From Chloroflexota bacterium (GTDB lineage Bacteria > Chloroflexota > Chloroflexia > JAMCWQ01): a DNA stretch of 36,437 nucleotides. The stretch is taken from NCBI GenBank assembly GCA_023480825.1, contig JAMCWQ010000078.1:1-36437 (forward strand), read 5' to 3'. Position numbers and translations under genes: made by a program. Under the pieces are notes generated by a model, which was not told where the DNA came from, searched no databases, and saw only the letters and a program-made list of their open reading frames with translations. Positions 1 to 8,939 of the stretch are shown in pieces. Numbering within the stretch: position 1 is the stretch's first letter; every line of letters starts with the position of its first letter.

Positions 1-841
1 GAACCGTCATTCCCGTGTACAGACTGATCATTCGGGACGAAGGCATGATCTGGGTGGTATCCACGCCAGTGGTTAGACCATAAATGTCAGCGCGGGTGCG
101 GAGGGCCATGACAACTTCCTCGAGAGAGGCATTTCCGGCTCTTTCACCTATCCCGTTTATTGCGCATTCCACCTGTCTGGCGCCGGCTTCCACCGCGGCC
201 AGGCTATTGGCCACCGACAGTCCCAAGTCATTGTGGCAGTGGACCGATATTATGGCATTCCCGATATTGGGAACCTTCTCAAAGAGAGTGGCAATCAGCT
301 TGCCAAATTCGGTCGGCGTGGTATAGCCCACGGTATCCGGGATGTTTACCGTGGTGGCTCCAGCAGCAATTGTCTCGGAGACCATCAGGCAGAGGAAATC
401 AACATCAGAACGAGTGGCATCCATCGGCGAGAACTCGACATTGTTTGTGTAGGACTTGGCGCGCTTCACCATGTCCCGCGCGACCTGAAGTGCCTCATCC
501 CTGCTTAGCCGGAACTGATGCTTGAGATGGATGTCCGAACTAGAGATGAACGTGTGTATCCTAGGGTCCTCCGCCCCCTTTATTGCTTCCCAGCAACGGT
601 CGATGTCACCCGGTTTCGCCCTCGCCAGCCCGGCGACAGTGACACCACTCACATCCTCGGCGATTCGCTTGACCGCGTCGAAATCACCAGCGGAAGACAT
701 CGGGAAACCAGCCTCTATGACATCCACTTTCAGCCTAGCAAGCTGCCGGGCGATGTCTATTTTCTCCTGGACGCTGAGTGCGACACCTGGCGACTGCTCT
801 CCGTCACGCAGCGTTGTATCAAAGATGACCACTTTGTCCAT
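1..841 (-). CDS. leuA: 2-isopropylmalate synthase, 3' end outside the window
   Basis: It condenses 2-oxoisovalerate with acetyl-CoA, the first committed step of leucine synthesis. Translation of the minus strand from ATG at 841 opens with [19 protein letters not shown]. This contains the DTTLRDGEQ signature of the HMGL-like TIM barrel with its metal-binding Asp and substrate-binding Arg. Further along are the metal-ligand motif HCHNDLG and the NGIGERAGN motif typical of LeuA. About 280 residues are visible, and the C-terminal LeuA regulatory domain lies beyond the window. It starts 4 nt after the ilvC stop, with an AGAGGT ribosome site inside the ilvC end, so it is the last visible gene of the ilv operon. 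Homocitrate synthase or citramalate synthase share the fold, but the operon with a leucine T-box favours LeuA. Confidence 0.93.
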   Translation of the reverse strand, partial: MDKVVIFDTTLRDGEQSPGVALSVQEKIDIARQLARLKVDVIEAGFPMSSAGDFDAVKRIAEDVSGVTVAGLARAKPGDIDRCWEAIKGAEDPRIHTFISSSDIHLKHQFRLSRDEALQVARDMVKRAKSYTNNVEFSPMDATRSDVDFLCLMVSETIAAGATTVNIPDTVGYTTPTEFGKLIATLFEKVPNIGNAIISVHCHNDLGLSVANSLAAVEAGARQVECAINGIGERAGNASLEEVVMALRTRADIYGLTTGVDTTQIMPSSRMISLYTGMTV

Positions 842-845
842 CGTG

Positions 846-1844
846 TTACCTCTTTTTTTGCAACCAGCCCATCATCGATCTGAGCTTCTTCCCCACTTCT
901 TCAATTTGAGCGTTGGCGGCGTTTCTGCGCATTGCATTGAAGCTCGGCCTACCAGCCTGGTTCTCCAGTATCCAGTCTTTGGCGAAGGTGCCATCCTGAA
1001 TTGCGTCAAGCAACTTCTTCATCTCGGCGCGCACATGATCGTCGATGACTTTCGGGCCGGCAACATAGTCGCCATATTCCGCGGTGTCGCTCACCGAGTA
1101 GCGCATCAACCCCATGCCACCCTTGTATATGAGGTCTACAATGAGCTTAAGCTCGTGAAGGCACTCGAAATACGCCAACTCCGGCTGGTATCCGGCATCG
1201 ACGAGTGTCTGGAAACCGGCCTGAATGAGATGGGTTACCCCACCGCACAGGACGGCTTGCTCTCCGAATAGATCGGTCTCAGTTTCCTCGGCGAATGTCG
1301 TCTCCAATACGCCTGCTCTGGCATTCCCGGCGGCTGATGCATAGGCAAGGGCTACCTCTTTTGCCTTACCACTGACGTCCTGGTACACTGCCAGAAGAGC
1401 GGGCACACCGATTCCCTCAACGTACAAGTCCCGCATCATGTGCCCGGGGCTCTTTGGCGCCACCATGCTCACGTCGACGTTCTTAGGCGGTGTAATCTGG
1501 TTGTAATGAATGTTGAAGCCGTGAGCGAACATGAGAGTGTCGCCATCACCGAGATGGGGCGCGATAGCGGTCTCGTAGAGCATCTTCTGCACATTATCGG
1601 GCGCCAGAATCATTATGATATCGGCTTCCGCGGCGGCCTCATCCACGGTTTTCACCGTTAGCCCGTCCTTTTCCGCCTGCTCCCAGGACTTGCTGCCTTT
1701 GTACAGCCCAACCCGGATATCGAAGCCACTATCTCTCAGATTCAGCGCGTGGGCATGCCCCTGGCTGCCGTAGCCGATGATGGCAATCTTCTTACCCTTA
1801 AGTAATGAAAGATCAGCATCCGAGTCGTAGTAAACCTTTGCCAT
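846..1844 (-). CDS. ilvC: Ketol-acid reductoisomerase
   Basis: It isomerises and reduces acetolactate or acetohydroxybutyrate to the dihydroxy acids, using NADPH and Mg2+. The 332-residue product begins [19 protein letters not shown], has the dinucleotide-binding [13 protein letters not shown] at about 24-36, and has the short-class C-terminal knotted domain with [22 protein letters not shown]. The length fits class I enzymes. The start at 1844 is chosen over an in-frame ATG 36 nt upstream because GGAGGAG lies 7-8 nt before it and the family always begins near this MAKVYY. It is 44 nt downstream of ilvN and 4 nt before leuA. Confidence in function is very high. Confidence 0.97.
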   Translation of the reverse strand: MAKVYYDSDADLSLLKGKKIAIIGYGSQGHAHALNLRDSGFDIRVGLYKGSKSWEQAEKDGLTVKTVDEAAAEADIIMILAPDNVQKMLYETAIAPHLGDGDTLMFAHGFNIHYNQITPPKNVDVSMVAPKSPGHMMRDLYVEGIGVPALLAVYQDVSGKAKEVALAYASAAGNARAGVLETTFAEETETDLFGEQAVLCGGVTHLIQAGFQTLVDAGYQPELAYFECLHELKLIVDLIYKGGMGLMRYSVSDTAEYGDYVAGPKVIDDHVRAEMKKLLDAIQDGTFAKDWILENQAGRPSFNAMRRNAANAQIEEVGKKLRSMMGWLQKKR

Positions 1845-1888
1845 TTGATTTCTCCTCCCAAAATTTTTGTGAAAGGGCAAGCTTTATG

Positions 1889-2455
1889 TTAATAGCTATC
1901 GCTAGTTGTCTGCGTAGCGGCAGCGTTCTTCCAATCTGACTCTTGGAAGTAAGTCGAGGCTCTTGCCGTGGCCATACTGCCCCTAATCATAGCAACGTGA
2001 CCGGTCCTGGCAACCTCTTTGATACCGAACCCCCGCAGTAGCGATACTAGAGAATCGACTTTGGCCTGGGGTCCGGTCACTTCGATTACTACGGAGTCCC
2101 TTGTGACATCCACGATATTGGCGCGGTAGATGTCGACGATTTGCATGATTTCCGATCTGGTGGAAGCCGTGGCATTCACCTTGATGAGTGCCAGCTCTCT
2201 TACCACAGACTCTTCGACGTTCACCTCGCTTACCTTTAGTACCTCAATGAGCTTGTACAATTGCTTCACCAACTGCTCTACAATGGGATCGGTGCCATGT
2301 ATGACAATGGTCATCCTCGATATTTGTGGCACGTCGGTCCGTCCGACAGTAAGGCTTTCGATGTTGAAGCCCCGTCTCCGGAACAGGCTGACCACGCGGT
2401 TGAGAACTCCTTTTCTATCCTCAACGAGAGCGACGATTGTATGGCTTCTGGTCAT
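1889..2455 (-). CDS. ilvN: Acetolactate synthase small (regulatory) subunit
   Basis: It is the regulatory partner of IlvB, stimulating catalysis and carrying valine feedback inhibition. The 188-residue protein has an N-terminal ACT domain (about residues 4-78) with the pattern DRKGVLNRVVSLFRRRGFN followed by IESLTVG. A C-terminal ferredoxin-like regulatory domain (about 85-165) contains the stretch ALIKVNA. The ATG overlaps the ilvB stop as ATGA, so the two subunits are translationally coupled. It has the usual length for IlvN/IlvH, with a slightly extended tail after the second domain that ends in TTSDSY. Confidence 0.95.
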   Translation of the reverse strand: MTRSHTIVALVEDRKGVLNRVVSLFRRRGFNIESLTVGRTDVPQISRMTIVIHGTDPIVEQLVKQLYKLIEVLKVSEVNVEESVVRELALIKVNATASTRSEIMQIVDIYRANIVDVTRDSVVIEVTGPQAKVDSLVSLLRGFGIKEVARTGHVAMIRGSMATARASTYFQESDWKNAAATQTTSDSY

Positions 2456-4167
2456 TCGTCTTCCTCTTCAAACAGGCTGTCTTCTATAGTCGCTCCAGGC
2501 GGAATCATTGGGAAGACATTAGCCTCGGGCGGAATAACGAACTCGGCAATGACGGCTCCCGGCGTGCGGGCGACCTTCTCCAAGGTGCTTGCCACGTCTT
2601 CAGCCTTCTCCACCCGATAAGCTGGGATGCCATATGCTTCCGCCAGCTTGACGTAGTCCGGGCCGGTAATCTTCGTCTGCGAATAGCGGGAGTGATAGAA
2701 AAGCTCCTGCCATTGGCGCACCATCCCAAGGTAGCCATTGTTCAAGATAATTATCTTCAACTCCAGCTTTTCCTGAGCGATGGTTGAGAGTTCCTGCAAG
2801 TTCATTTGGAAACCGCCGTCCCCGCTTATCACCCATACGTCCTCGTCCGGGCAGCCAATTTTCACGCCGATGGCTGCAGGTAGACCGAAGCCCATCGTCC
2901 CCAGCCCACCAGAAGAGATGAAGCTGTTCGGCCTCGTGTAGCAATAGTTCTTGGCAGCCCACATTTGATTCTGGCCGACATCCGTGACGATCATGGCCTG
3001 TCCTTTGGTCACATCTCTGAGAGCTGTCATCACTCCCTCAGCAGTCGGCGACCCATTCAGAATCTGGCCGTTTCTTGGTATCGTCTTCCAGGTCTCAATC
3101 TCGGCCACCCAATCACTACGGTCCGCCGGTGATATTTCATTGATGAGCACCGAGAGTGTGTTCTTCACATCGCCAACTATCGGGATATTCACGCGCACGT
3201 TCTTGCCGATTTCGGCCGGATCAACATCCACGTGGATGATTTGGGCATTGGGAGCGAAAGCCGACACCTTTCCTGTTGCCCGGTCGTCATAGCGCATCCC
3301 CAGAGCCAGCAGCACATCGGCCTCGCTGATAGCCCGGTTGGCGCTGAGCTCACCATGCATACCGAGCATGCCGAGAGAGAGATCATGCGTCTCTGGAAAC
3401 GCTCCGATACCGAGTAGCGTAGTGGCAACCGGAATGTGGGCAGTCTCAGCCAGTTTCAGAAGCTGCTCGCTTGCTCCGCTAATTATGACACCTCTTCCCG
3501 CAACGATCACCGGCTTGCGAGCGCCGTTGATCATTTGGGCAGCCCGCCGGATCTGAGCCCGGTGGCCAAAGAGCGTAGGCCTGTACCCCAAAAGCTTCAA
3601 AGGCTCTACGGGGTCCCAGATGCTGTGATCCGTAAGCACATTCTTTGGCAAATCCACCAACACGGGACCTGGCCTTCCGGTGCCGGCGATGTGAAATGCC
3701 TCTTTCATCACCCTGCCCACCTCGTGAACACTCTCCACCAGGTAGTTGTGTTTTGTAATGGGCAGCGTTATGCCGGTTATGTCAATCTCTTGGAAGGCAT
3801 CCTTTCCGATGTAAGATGTGGGAACTTGAGCGGTAATAATCACCATCGGAGAGGAGTCCAGAAACGCGGTTGCGATCCCGGTGACGAGGTTAGTTGCCCC
3901 AGGCCCGGAAGTGGCAACACACACACCAGGTCTACCCGTAGCCCGGCCGAAGCCATCGGCGGCATGAGCAGCAGCCTGCTCGTGCCGCACCAGCACATGC
4001 CGGAATGGGTATTCAAGCAGCACGTCATAGAAGGGAATCGCCGCCCCGCCGGGGATGCCGAACAGCACATCGACGCCAGCTCTCAGTAGCGATTCGCACA
4101 CTATCTGGGATCCAGATAGCCTCGTCCCCGCCTTCTCGCCGCCGACTTCCGAAACTCTAGATGTCAC
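2452..4167 (-). CDS. ilvB: Acetolactate synthase large (catalytic) subunit
   Basis: It is a thiamine diphosphate enzyme that condenses two pyruvates, or pyruvate and 2-oxobutyrate, in the first shared step of valine, leucine and isoleucine synthesis. The 571-residue product has the catalytic Glu63 in [13 protein letters not shown], the FAD-binding central domain, and the TPP-Mg motif GDGGFQMN at about 449-456. [12 protein letters not shown] at about 476-487 is typical of acetolactate synthases rather than pyruvate oxidases. The start codon is GTG at 4167 and overlaps the ilvD stop as GTGA. The catalytic core begins about 19 residues in. It works as a complex with the ilvN product. Confidence 0.96.
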   Translation of the reverse strand: MTSRVSEVGGEKAGTRLSGSQIVCESLLRAGVDVLFGIPGGAAIPFYDVLLEYPFRHVLVRHEQAAAHAADGFGRATGRPGVCVATSGPGATNLVTGIATAFLDSSPMVIITAQVPTSYIGKDAFQEIDITGITLPITKHNYLVESVHEVGRVMKEAFHIAGTGRPGPVLVDLPKNVLTDHSIWDPVEPLKLLGYRPTLFGHRAQIRRAAQMINGARKPVIVAGRGVIISGASEQLLKLAETAHIPVATTLLGIGAFPETHDLSLGMLGMHGELSANRAISEADVLLALGMRYDDRATGKVSAFAPNAQIIHVDVDPAEIGKNVRVNIPIVGDVKNTLSVLINEISPADRSDWVAEIETWKTIPRNGQILNGSPTAEGVMTALRDVTKGQAMIVTDVGQNQMWAAKNYCYTRPNSFISSGGLGTMGFGLPAAIGVKIGCPDEDVWVISGDGGFQMNLQELSTIAQEKLELKIIILNNGYLGMVRQWQELFYHSRYSQTKITGPDYVKLAEAYGIPAYRVEKAEDVASTLEKVARTPGAVIAEFVIPPEANVFPMIPPGATIEDSLFEEEDE

Positions 4168-5831
4168 TTATACACCGCTCCTGTGCTAGCCGAAGTTACG
4201 GCCTCTGCGTACCGGCGAAGGTAGCCACTGGAAATCTTGGGTTGGAAAGCCTGCAGGCTCGACAGCCTGCGAGTTATTTCTGCTTCATCCAATTGCACAT
4301 CCAGCCGGCAGCCGGGAACATCGATCTTTACGGTATCACCCTCCTGAAGCGCAGCAATCGGCCCGCGGGCGGCCGCTTCTGGAGAGACATGGCCGATGGC
4401 GGCGCCACGAGATGCTCCGGAAAACCGGCCATCGGTGATAAGAGCCACCTTGTCGTCCAGTCTCATCCCAGTAAGCAGGGAGGTAGGGCTGAGCATCTCT
4501 CGCATTCCCGGCCCACCCTTGGGGCCTTCATAGCGAATGACTACTACATCGCCCGGGTGGATCTCGCCACCAACTATTGCAGCGGTGGCTGCCTCTTCTG
4601 AGTCAAACACTCGCGCTGGGCCGCTGTGCTGAAACATCTCCGGCGCCATTGCCCCGCTCTTAACAACGGCACCATCGGGCGCCAAGTTGCCAAACAGCAC
4701 GGTGAGCCCGCCATGTGGCGAATACGGTTGTGCAAAAGGCCGTATTACGGAATGATCAAGCACCACGGCATCGGCGGCGACCTCCGCTACCGTCCGTCCC
4801 TCCACGGTGATAGCTTCCTCATCGAGGAGAGACCGGACCTCCTTCATCACTGCGGGTATACCGCCGGCTCTGTCAAGGTCCTCGATGTGATGGCTACCGG
4901 ATGGGCTGATTTTGCAGAGATGCGGCGTGCGCTCCCCGATACCATTGATGGCCTTCAATGGAAATTCCACCCCAGCCTCGTGCGCCACGGCAAGAAGGTG
5001 AAGCACGGAGTTGGTCGACCCGCCAAGAGCCATGTCCACTGTGAAAGCGTTTTCGAGTGATGTGCTCGTGATGACGTCCAAGGGCTTAATGTCCTTGTTG
5101 AAAGCCCCCATCACCGCCATTCCCGCTTCCTTAGCGAGGCGGATTCTACGGGCATCGACAGCTGGGATGGTACCGTTGCCCGGCAATGCCATGCCAAGAG
5201 CCTCTGTCAGGCAGTTCATGGTATTGGCGGTGAACATCCCTGCGCAGGAACCGCAGCCAGGGCACGCTAGCTCCTCGATCTCGCGAAGCTCTGCCGCCGA
5301 GATTTCCCCCCGGATCACCTGCCCGACGCCAGAGAATACCGAGTTTAGGTCTAGAATTCTCTCGGAGTCGGGATTCGGCCGCCAACGCCCAACCAGCATC
5401 GGGCCGCCGCTCACAAACACGGATGGAATGTTCAGCCTAGCCGCGGCCATCAGCATGCCCGGGACGATCTTGTCACAGTTTGGGATGAACACGAGAGCAT
5501 CGAAGCAGTGCGCCTGCGCCACCAGTTCCACGGAATCGGCGATGACTTCACGGGAGGGCAGGACGTATTTCATTCCGTTGTGCGCCATGGCTATCCCATC
5601 ACAAATACCAATGGTGTTGCACTCGAATGGCGTGCCGCCGGCCATGTACACACCAGCCTTCACGGCGTCCGCGATCTCGCGTAGGTGCTTGTGCCCTGGT
5701 ATGATCTCTGTAAAGGAATTCACAACGCCAACGAAGGGACGCTCTATTTCCTTGTCCGTTCTCCCGAGAGCCCGTAGAAGGCTCCGGTGCGGTGCTCTTT
5801 CAACTCCGCTCTTCACTGTATCACTTCTCAC
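4164..5831 (-). CDS. ilvD: Dihydroxy-acid dehydratase
   Basis: It dehydrates the dihydroxy acids made by IlvC to the branched-chain 2-oxo acids. The 555-residue product has NCDKIVPGM (Cys109) and CPGCGSC (about 180-186), which hold Fe-S ligand cysteines, and the family stretch [18 protein letters not shown]. An in-frame ATG 45 nt upstream would add [18 protein letters not shown] at 5831 is preferred because AAGGAGAG lies 6 nt before it and the family starts as (M)[15 protein letters not shown]. It is the first gene of the ilv operon, directly behind the T-box leader, and it overlaps ilvB by 4 nt. Confidence 0.95.
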   Translation of the reverse strand: MRSDTVKSGVERAPHRSLLRALGRTDKEIERPFVGVVNSFTEIIPGHKHLREIADAVKAGVYMAGGTPFECNTIGICDGIAMAHNGMKYVLPSREVIADSVELVAQAHCFDALVFIPNCDKIVPGMLMAAARLNIPSVFVSGGPMLVGRWRPNPDSERILDLNSVFSGVGQVIRGEISAAELREIEELACPGCGSCAGMFTANTMNCLTEALGMALPGNGTIPAVDARRIRLAKEAGMAVMGAFNKDIKPLDVITSTSLENAFTVDMALGGSTNSVLHLLAVAHEAGVEFPLKAINGIGERTPHLCKISPSGSHHIEDLDRAGGIPAVMKEVRSLLDEEAITVEGRTVAEVAADAVVLDHSVIRPFAQPYSPHGGLTVLFGNLAPDGAVVKSGAMAPEMFQHSGPARVFDSEEAATAAIVGGEIHPGDVVVIRYEGPKGGPGMREMLSPTSLLTGMRLDDKVALITDGRFSGASRGAAIGHVSPEAAARGPIAALQEGDTVKIDVPGCRLDVQLDEAEITRRLSSLQAFQPKISSGYLRRYAEAVTSASTGAVYK

Positions 5832-5888
5832 TGCTCTCTCCTTCAACCTCAGTTGTCTCCGTGGCCCAACTGCCATTTACCAAAAGGA

Positions 5889-5962
5889 TAAAAAGAAAGG
5901 GTGGACCTCGAGGGCGGACTCCAAGTCCGCGGTACCACCCCAATTGGCTCAGGCTGCGCCCA
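5889..5962 (-). promoter_or_regulatory. Second T-box antiterminator/terminator module
   Basis: About 35 nt after the first U-tract a second T-box sequence, GGGGTGGTACCGCG, occurs at 5941-5928. CCAA (before) and CTTGG (after) can pair around it as an antiterminator. In the alternative fold GGGTGG pairs with CCACCC (6 bp, then ACC/GGT), with a nested hairpin GCGGACT-TGG-AGTCCGC. It is followed by TTTCTTTTT, which makes a plausible terminator. No second Stem I fits in the 35 nt available, so this module must share the single upstream Stem I or act on its own. Confidence 0.75.
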
Positions 5963-5975
5963 ACAAAGCAGTAAC

Positions 5976-6003
5976 AAAAAGTCCCGCCCCGGAAGGGACG
6001 AGA
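5976..6003 (-). terminator. First T-box terminator
   Basis: Downstream of the first T-box the RNA reads CGTCCCTTCCGGGGCGGGAC followed by TTTTT. It forms a GTCCC/GGGAC-based stem and a U-tract. It competes with the antiterminator formed by AACAAGGGTGGTACC and GGGTTTGTT, where the ACAA/TTGT and ACC/GGT helices flank the TGGT bulge. Confidence 0.85.
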
Positions 6004-6239
6004 CAAACCCGCGGTACCACCCTTGTTAGTGCGCGAAACGCCACACCCACTTGAGACGATTAACGCTCGTCACTCGGACCGGCCCTACTTCCGTAAACGG
6101 GCAATATTCGGACCGCCAGCTCCTGGGCGAGTTCGAACGGCACATGCTGTCAAGTCACACCGGCCCTTGACTCTCTGAAAGCTGGCTGCCCTTCTACTGC
6201 TCCCAATCACAGCCTTTGCCTATCTCAACCGTGCCCCAG

Positions 6240-6268
6240 ATGTTACCACAACCACTAATGGATGTCAA
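6240..6268 (-). promoter_or_regulatory. Promoter of the ilv operon
   Basis: TTGACA (6268-6263), a 17-nt spacer and TAACAT (6245-6240) form a near-consensus sigma-70-type promoter. Transcription would start near 6233, just before the T-box Stem I. The -35 and most of the spacer lie inside the last codons and stop of the upstream oxidoreductase gamma gene. Confidence 0.8.
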
Positions 6269-6827
6269 CCTTATTAGATTGTCCTCTCGATCCAACGGTC
6301 ATCTCGTAGCCGCGCCGGAAAGCGCTGGCATTCACGTCCACAAGGCTGGCCTTACGGTCGCCGAGCATTTTGATTAGAGAGGAAAGCACCGCTTCTGAGG
6401 ACACAACCCCTGTGGCACCAACGTAGGCTCCCAAGGCCACCATATTGGACACTCGAACGTTCCCCAGATCCTGGGCGACTCCGCTGGCCGGCACAGCGTA
6501 AGCCCGGAGATCGTGGCGCTGAATATCTCTCTCGATGAGACTGCTATTTGCCACTAGAACGCCATCCGGCACCACTTTTGGCTCGAATTTGTCGAGCGAG
6601 GGCCAGTTCATGGCGATAAGGCTCTTGGGCCTGGGCACAATGGGGGACCAGATTTTGTCGGTAGAAATGATGGAGATACAGTTGGCAGTCCCACCGCGCA
6701 TCTCCGGGCCATAGGAAGGAAGCCAAAGGACTTCCAGTCCCTCCTTGAGTCCGGCGTAGGCAAGCAACTGCCCGATGAAGAGAACCCCCTGTCCGCCAAA
6801 GCCTGCTATCAAAACCTGTTCCAGCAC
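6255..6827 (-). CDS. 2-oxoacid:ferredoxin oxidoreductase, gamma subunit
   Basis: It is the gamma domain of a multi-subunit 2-oxoacid:ferredoxin oxidoreductase, which makes acyl-CoA, CO2 and reduced ferredoxin from a 2-oxo acid and CoA. The 190-residue product starts (M)LEQVLIAGFGGQGVLFIGQ. That glycine-rich opening, PSYGPEMRGGTANC at about 48-61 and NMVALGAYVG mark the POR/KOR gamma fold. The start is GTG at 6827: GGAGGAG sits 5 nt before it and it begins 2 nt after the beta stop. A longer in-frame ATG would overlap the beta gene by 106 nt. It is the last gene of a three-gene operon, and its end overlaps the ilv promoter. Confidence 0.9.
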   Translation of the reverse strand: MLEQVLIAGFGGQGVLFIGQLLAYAGLKEGLEVLWLPSYGPEMRGGTANCISIISTDKIWSPIVPRPKSLIAMNWPSLDKFEPKVVPDGVLVANSSLIERDIQRHDLRAYAVPASGVAQDLGNVRVSNMVALGAYVGATGVVSSEAVLSSLIKMLGDRKASLVDVNASAFRRGYEMTVGSRGQSNKVDIH

Positions 6828-6829
6828 GG

Positions 6830-7588
6830 TTACTCCTCCGGAGACTTGAACTGGCCGAGTGGGAAGTATTGCTGTAGCTCCTTTTGCACCCACTCGTTGG
6901 CCTTCACCGGGTCCATCTTGAGGTTGGTTGGGCAACTGGCAAGAAACTCCACCAGAGAGAAACCTTTGCCCTCCATCTGCACCTCAAACGCCCGCTGCAC
7001 AGCTCTGCGCGCCCGATTCACGTTCGCGGCATCGAAGACACCAACTCTTGCAATGTATCCAGGCGCGGGCAGAGTGGCTAGAAGTTCGGCTACTCTTATC
7101 GGGAAACCGGCTGCCACCGGATCACGCCCATATGGCGAACTACTGGTCTTCTGCCCCAATAGAGTGGTGGGCGCCATCTGTCCCCCCGTGGCGCCATAAA
7201 TGGCGTTGTTGACGAAGAATATAGTAATCCTCTCGCCGCGGGCCGCGGAGTGAAGAGCCTCAGCCGTGCCGATAGCCGCGAGGTCACCATCTCCCTGGTA
7301 GGTGAAGATGATCCGGTCTGGCATTACCCTCCTGAGACCGGTGGCTACCGCTGGAGCACGTCCATGGGCCGCCTGCACCATGTCGTAGGTGAAATGCTTC
7401 CAGCAGCGGACCGAGCACCCTATCGATGTGACGCCCACAACTCTTTCCGATATCCCCAGAGAATCCACCACTTCAGCGACCAAGCGATTGATGATTCCAT
7501 GCGAGCAACCCGGGCAATAGGGAAAAGGCAGCGCCACCAGCGACTGCGGCCTTTCGAACAACACTCGCTCAACATTAGTCGTGCTCAT
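6830..7588 (-). CDS. 2-oxoacid:ferredoxin oxidoreductase, beta (TPP-binding) subunit
   Basis: It is the thiamine diphosphate and [4Fe-4S] subunit of the complex. The 252-residue product contains YCPGCSHG (Cys25, Cys28), SIGCS (Cys58) and SCPTNLK (Cys219), which are the expected cluster cysteines. It also has the TPP-Mg motif QGDGDLAAIG at about 98-107 and NNAIYGATGGQMAPTT, where VNN and TGGQ are typical. The stretch GCSVRCWKHF has an extra Cys62 not seen in the common GCSV pattern. Its ATG overlaps the alpha stop as ATGA. The partner subunits lie on both sides. Substrate preference (2-oxoisovalerate, 2-oxoglutarate or pyruvate) cannot be read from the sequence with certainty. Confidence 0.92.
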   Translation of the reverse strand: MSTTNVERVLFERPQSLVALPFPYCPGCSHGIINRLVAEVVDSLGISERVVGVTSIGCSVRCWKHFTYDMVQAAHGRAPAVATGLRRVMPDRIIFTYQGDGDLAAIGTAEALHSAARGERITIFFVNNAIYGATGGQMAPTTLLGQKTSSSPYGRDPVAAGFPIRVAELLATLPAPGYIARVGVFDAANVNRARRAVQRAFEVQMEGKGFSLVEFLASCPTNLKMDPVKANEWVQKELQQYFPLGQFKSPEE

Positions 7589-8628
7589 GACTTGAGGATC
7601 TCCTCTTCGACCATCTCGGGGGTAGGTATCCAGCCACCCCCCAGCCCCATACCCCTGACCGGGATACGCCCGTTCACCGCGAGCCGCACATCGTCAACCA
7701 TTTGGCCGGAGCTCATCTCCACTACCAGACAAGAGCCAGCTGTCGTCTCGATTCCGGCAAACGCTTTCGCCGGGAACGGCCACAAGCTGATCGGGCGAAT
7801 TAGCCCTGCCCGATGCCCCTTCTTTCTGAGCGACTCTATTGCTTCCGCCGATATACGCGCCGCCGTGCCATAGGCCACAACGATGGTTTCCGCATCGTCC
7901 ACCAAGTAGGACTGCCACCGCTGCTCATCCTCGCGAGCGCGAGCGTACTTCTCCACCAAGTGACAGTTCAGTTCCAGCAAGCCCTCATCGCTGATCGGCG
8001 CCGCCAGTATCAGCCGCCTATCACGGGACTCAGTTCTCGATACTGACCATTCCTTAACGGGAGGGTCCTGTGGCTGATTGCCCCATTCCAAAGGCTCCAT
8101 CATCTGCCCGAGCATTCCGTCGGCCAGTATCATGGCCGGATTACGGTATTTGTCTGCCAAGTCAAACGCCAGGATAGTCAGGTCGGCCATTTCCTGCACT
8201 GAGAAGGGCGCGAGGACTATCAGATGGTAGTCGCCATGCCCGCCACCCCGCGTTGCCTGCCAGTAATCCGATTGGGCGGGAGGAATACGCCCTAGCCCCG
8301 GCGATGCCCGGGTAACATTCACGACAAGACACGGCAATTCAGCCGCTGCAGCATACGAGATACCCTCCTGCATCAGGCTGACACCGGGGCTCGATGAAGC
8401 GGTCATAACGCGCGCCCCTGCAGCAGCAGCACCGTAGACCATGTTAATGGCAGCCACCTCGCTCTCGCTCTGCAGAAAGGTGCCGCCGATTTGCGGTAAG
8501 CGGAAAGCCAAGTACTCCAGAATCTCCGAGGAGGGAGTGATCGGGTAGCCGAAGAAATGCCGGCACCCGGCGCGAATCGCCGCCTCCGACAGCGCTTCAT
8601 TGCCCTTCATGAGGACCTTTTCGGACAT
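7585..8628 (-). CDS. vorB: 2-oxoacid:ferredoxin oxidoreductase, alpha subunit (VorB-like)
   Basis: It is the alpha subunit, covering domains I and II of the pyruvate:ferredoxin oxidoreductase fold. The 347-residue product opens MSEKVLMKGNEALSEAAIRA followed by GCRHFFGYPITPSSEI. The YPITP motif and the later ESEVAAINMVYGAAAAGAR are diagnostic. The opening matches what is usually annotated as VorB, the 2-oxoisovalerate (branched-chain) enzyme. Lying next to the valine/leucine operon fits this, although 2-oxoglutarate is not excluded. It is the first gene of the operon, with GAGG about 7 nt before the ATG. No small ferredoxin-like delta subunit is found upstream or inside the operon. Confidence 0.9.
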   Translation of the reverse strand: MSEKVLMKGNEALSEAAIRAGCRHFFGYPITPSSEILEYLAFRLPQIGGTFLQSESEVAAINMVYGAAAAGARVMTASSSPGVSLMQEGISYAAAAELPCLVVNVTRASPGLGRIPPAQSDYWQATRGGGHGDYHLIVLAPFSVQEMADLTILAFDLADKYRNPAMILADGMLGQMMEPLEWGNQPQDPPVKEWSVSRTESRDRRLILAAPISDEGLLELNCHLVEKYARAREDEQRWQSYLVDDAETIVVAYGTAARISAEAIESLRKKGHRAGLIRPISLWPFPAKAFAGIETTAGSCLVVEMSSGQMVDDVRLAVNGRIPVRGMGLGGGWIPTPEMVEEEILKS

Positions 8629-8761
8629 TTCAAGCCTCTAAACAACGATCTGTGTGGAAAAGCCACTACGAACCGGCTCCAAGCTGACCGAACGACACAA
8701 CCTTGTCGCTGGTACGGTACAGGAATGGAGACAAATTGAGCGTAGGTACTCAGCGGCCTGG

Positions 8762-8790
8762 AGGATAGCACTATAGCACTAAACTGTCAA
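8762..8790 (-). promoter_or_regulatory. Promoter of the oxidoreductase operon
   Basis: TTGACA (8790-8785), 17 nt, then TATCCT (8767-8762) on the minus strand, about 130 nt before the alpha-subunit ATG. It is back to back with the plus-strand promoter at 8822-8851. The rest of 8629-8939, a 311-nt stretch without an assigned gene, shows no other clear element. The roughly 125-nt leader has no recognisable riboswitch. Confidence 0.6.
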
Positions 8791-8821
8791 ACAACCGGAG
8801 CCCCTGCCAACAAGCTTGACA

Positions 8822-8851
8822 TTGACATACCCTGCCGGGCTGAAGTATAGT
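8822..8851 (+). promoter_or_regulatory. Promoter of the small membrane protein and MgtC-like gene
   Basis: TTGACA (8822-8827), 18-nt spacer, TATAGT (8846-8851). A second TTGACA is directly abutted at 8816-8821, giving the repeat TTGACATTGACA, but its spacing to the -10 (24 nt) is too long for use as a -35. Predicted start is near 8858. Confidence 0.65.
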
Positions 8852-8939
8852 CCCTAGAACCGTCATTACGTTGATGGAATCGCCATCGTCACTTGTAGGC
8901 CGATTGCAGAGGGGAAAGGGATCAGGAGACGGTATTAGG

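Larger units (their letters stand above)
5880..6233 (-). promoter_or_regulatory. Leucine-specific T-box leader of the ilvDBNC-leuA operon
   Basis: This long untranslated leader senses uncharged tRNA. The minus strand carries the Stem I hallmarks GGGAGCAGTAGAAGGGC, then TTTCAGAGAGTC, then GGTGTGAC. These are followed by the Specifier Loop GAACTCGCC, with a likely CTC (leucine) triplet at 6131-6129 followed by the usual purine. A canonical T-box AGGGTGGTACCGCG lies at 6023-6010. Its TGGT bulge would pair with ACCA tRNA ends, which fits tRNA-Leu. Leucine starvation should therefore allow read-through into ilvD. A leucine CUC specifier is also known for the Bacillus subtilis ilv-leu operon. The 3' half contains a second T-box module, listed separately. 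The 5' end is inferred from the promoter. Confidence 0.92.

Noticed and set aside
522-1271. Open frame of 249 codons on the plus strand across leuA and ilvC
   Set aside because: It is fully antisense to two well-conserved genes, with no promoter or ribosome site and no recognisable domain.
5011-6054. Long open frame of 347 codons on the plus strand
   Set aside because: It lies antisense to ilvD and the T-box leader, has low-complexity Ser/Pro/Ala/Arg composition and no motif, and is a shadow of the GC-rich ilvD codons.
6828-6935. Longer start for the oxidoreductase gamma subunit
   Set aside because: It would overlap the beta gene by more than 100 nt. The GTG at 6827 has an ideal ribosome site and matches the family start.
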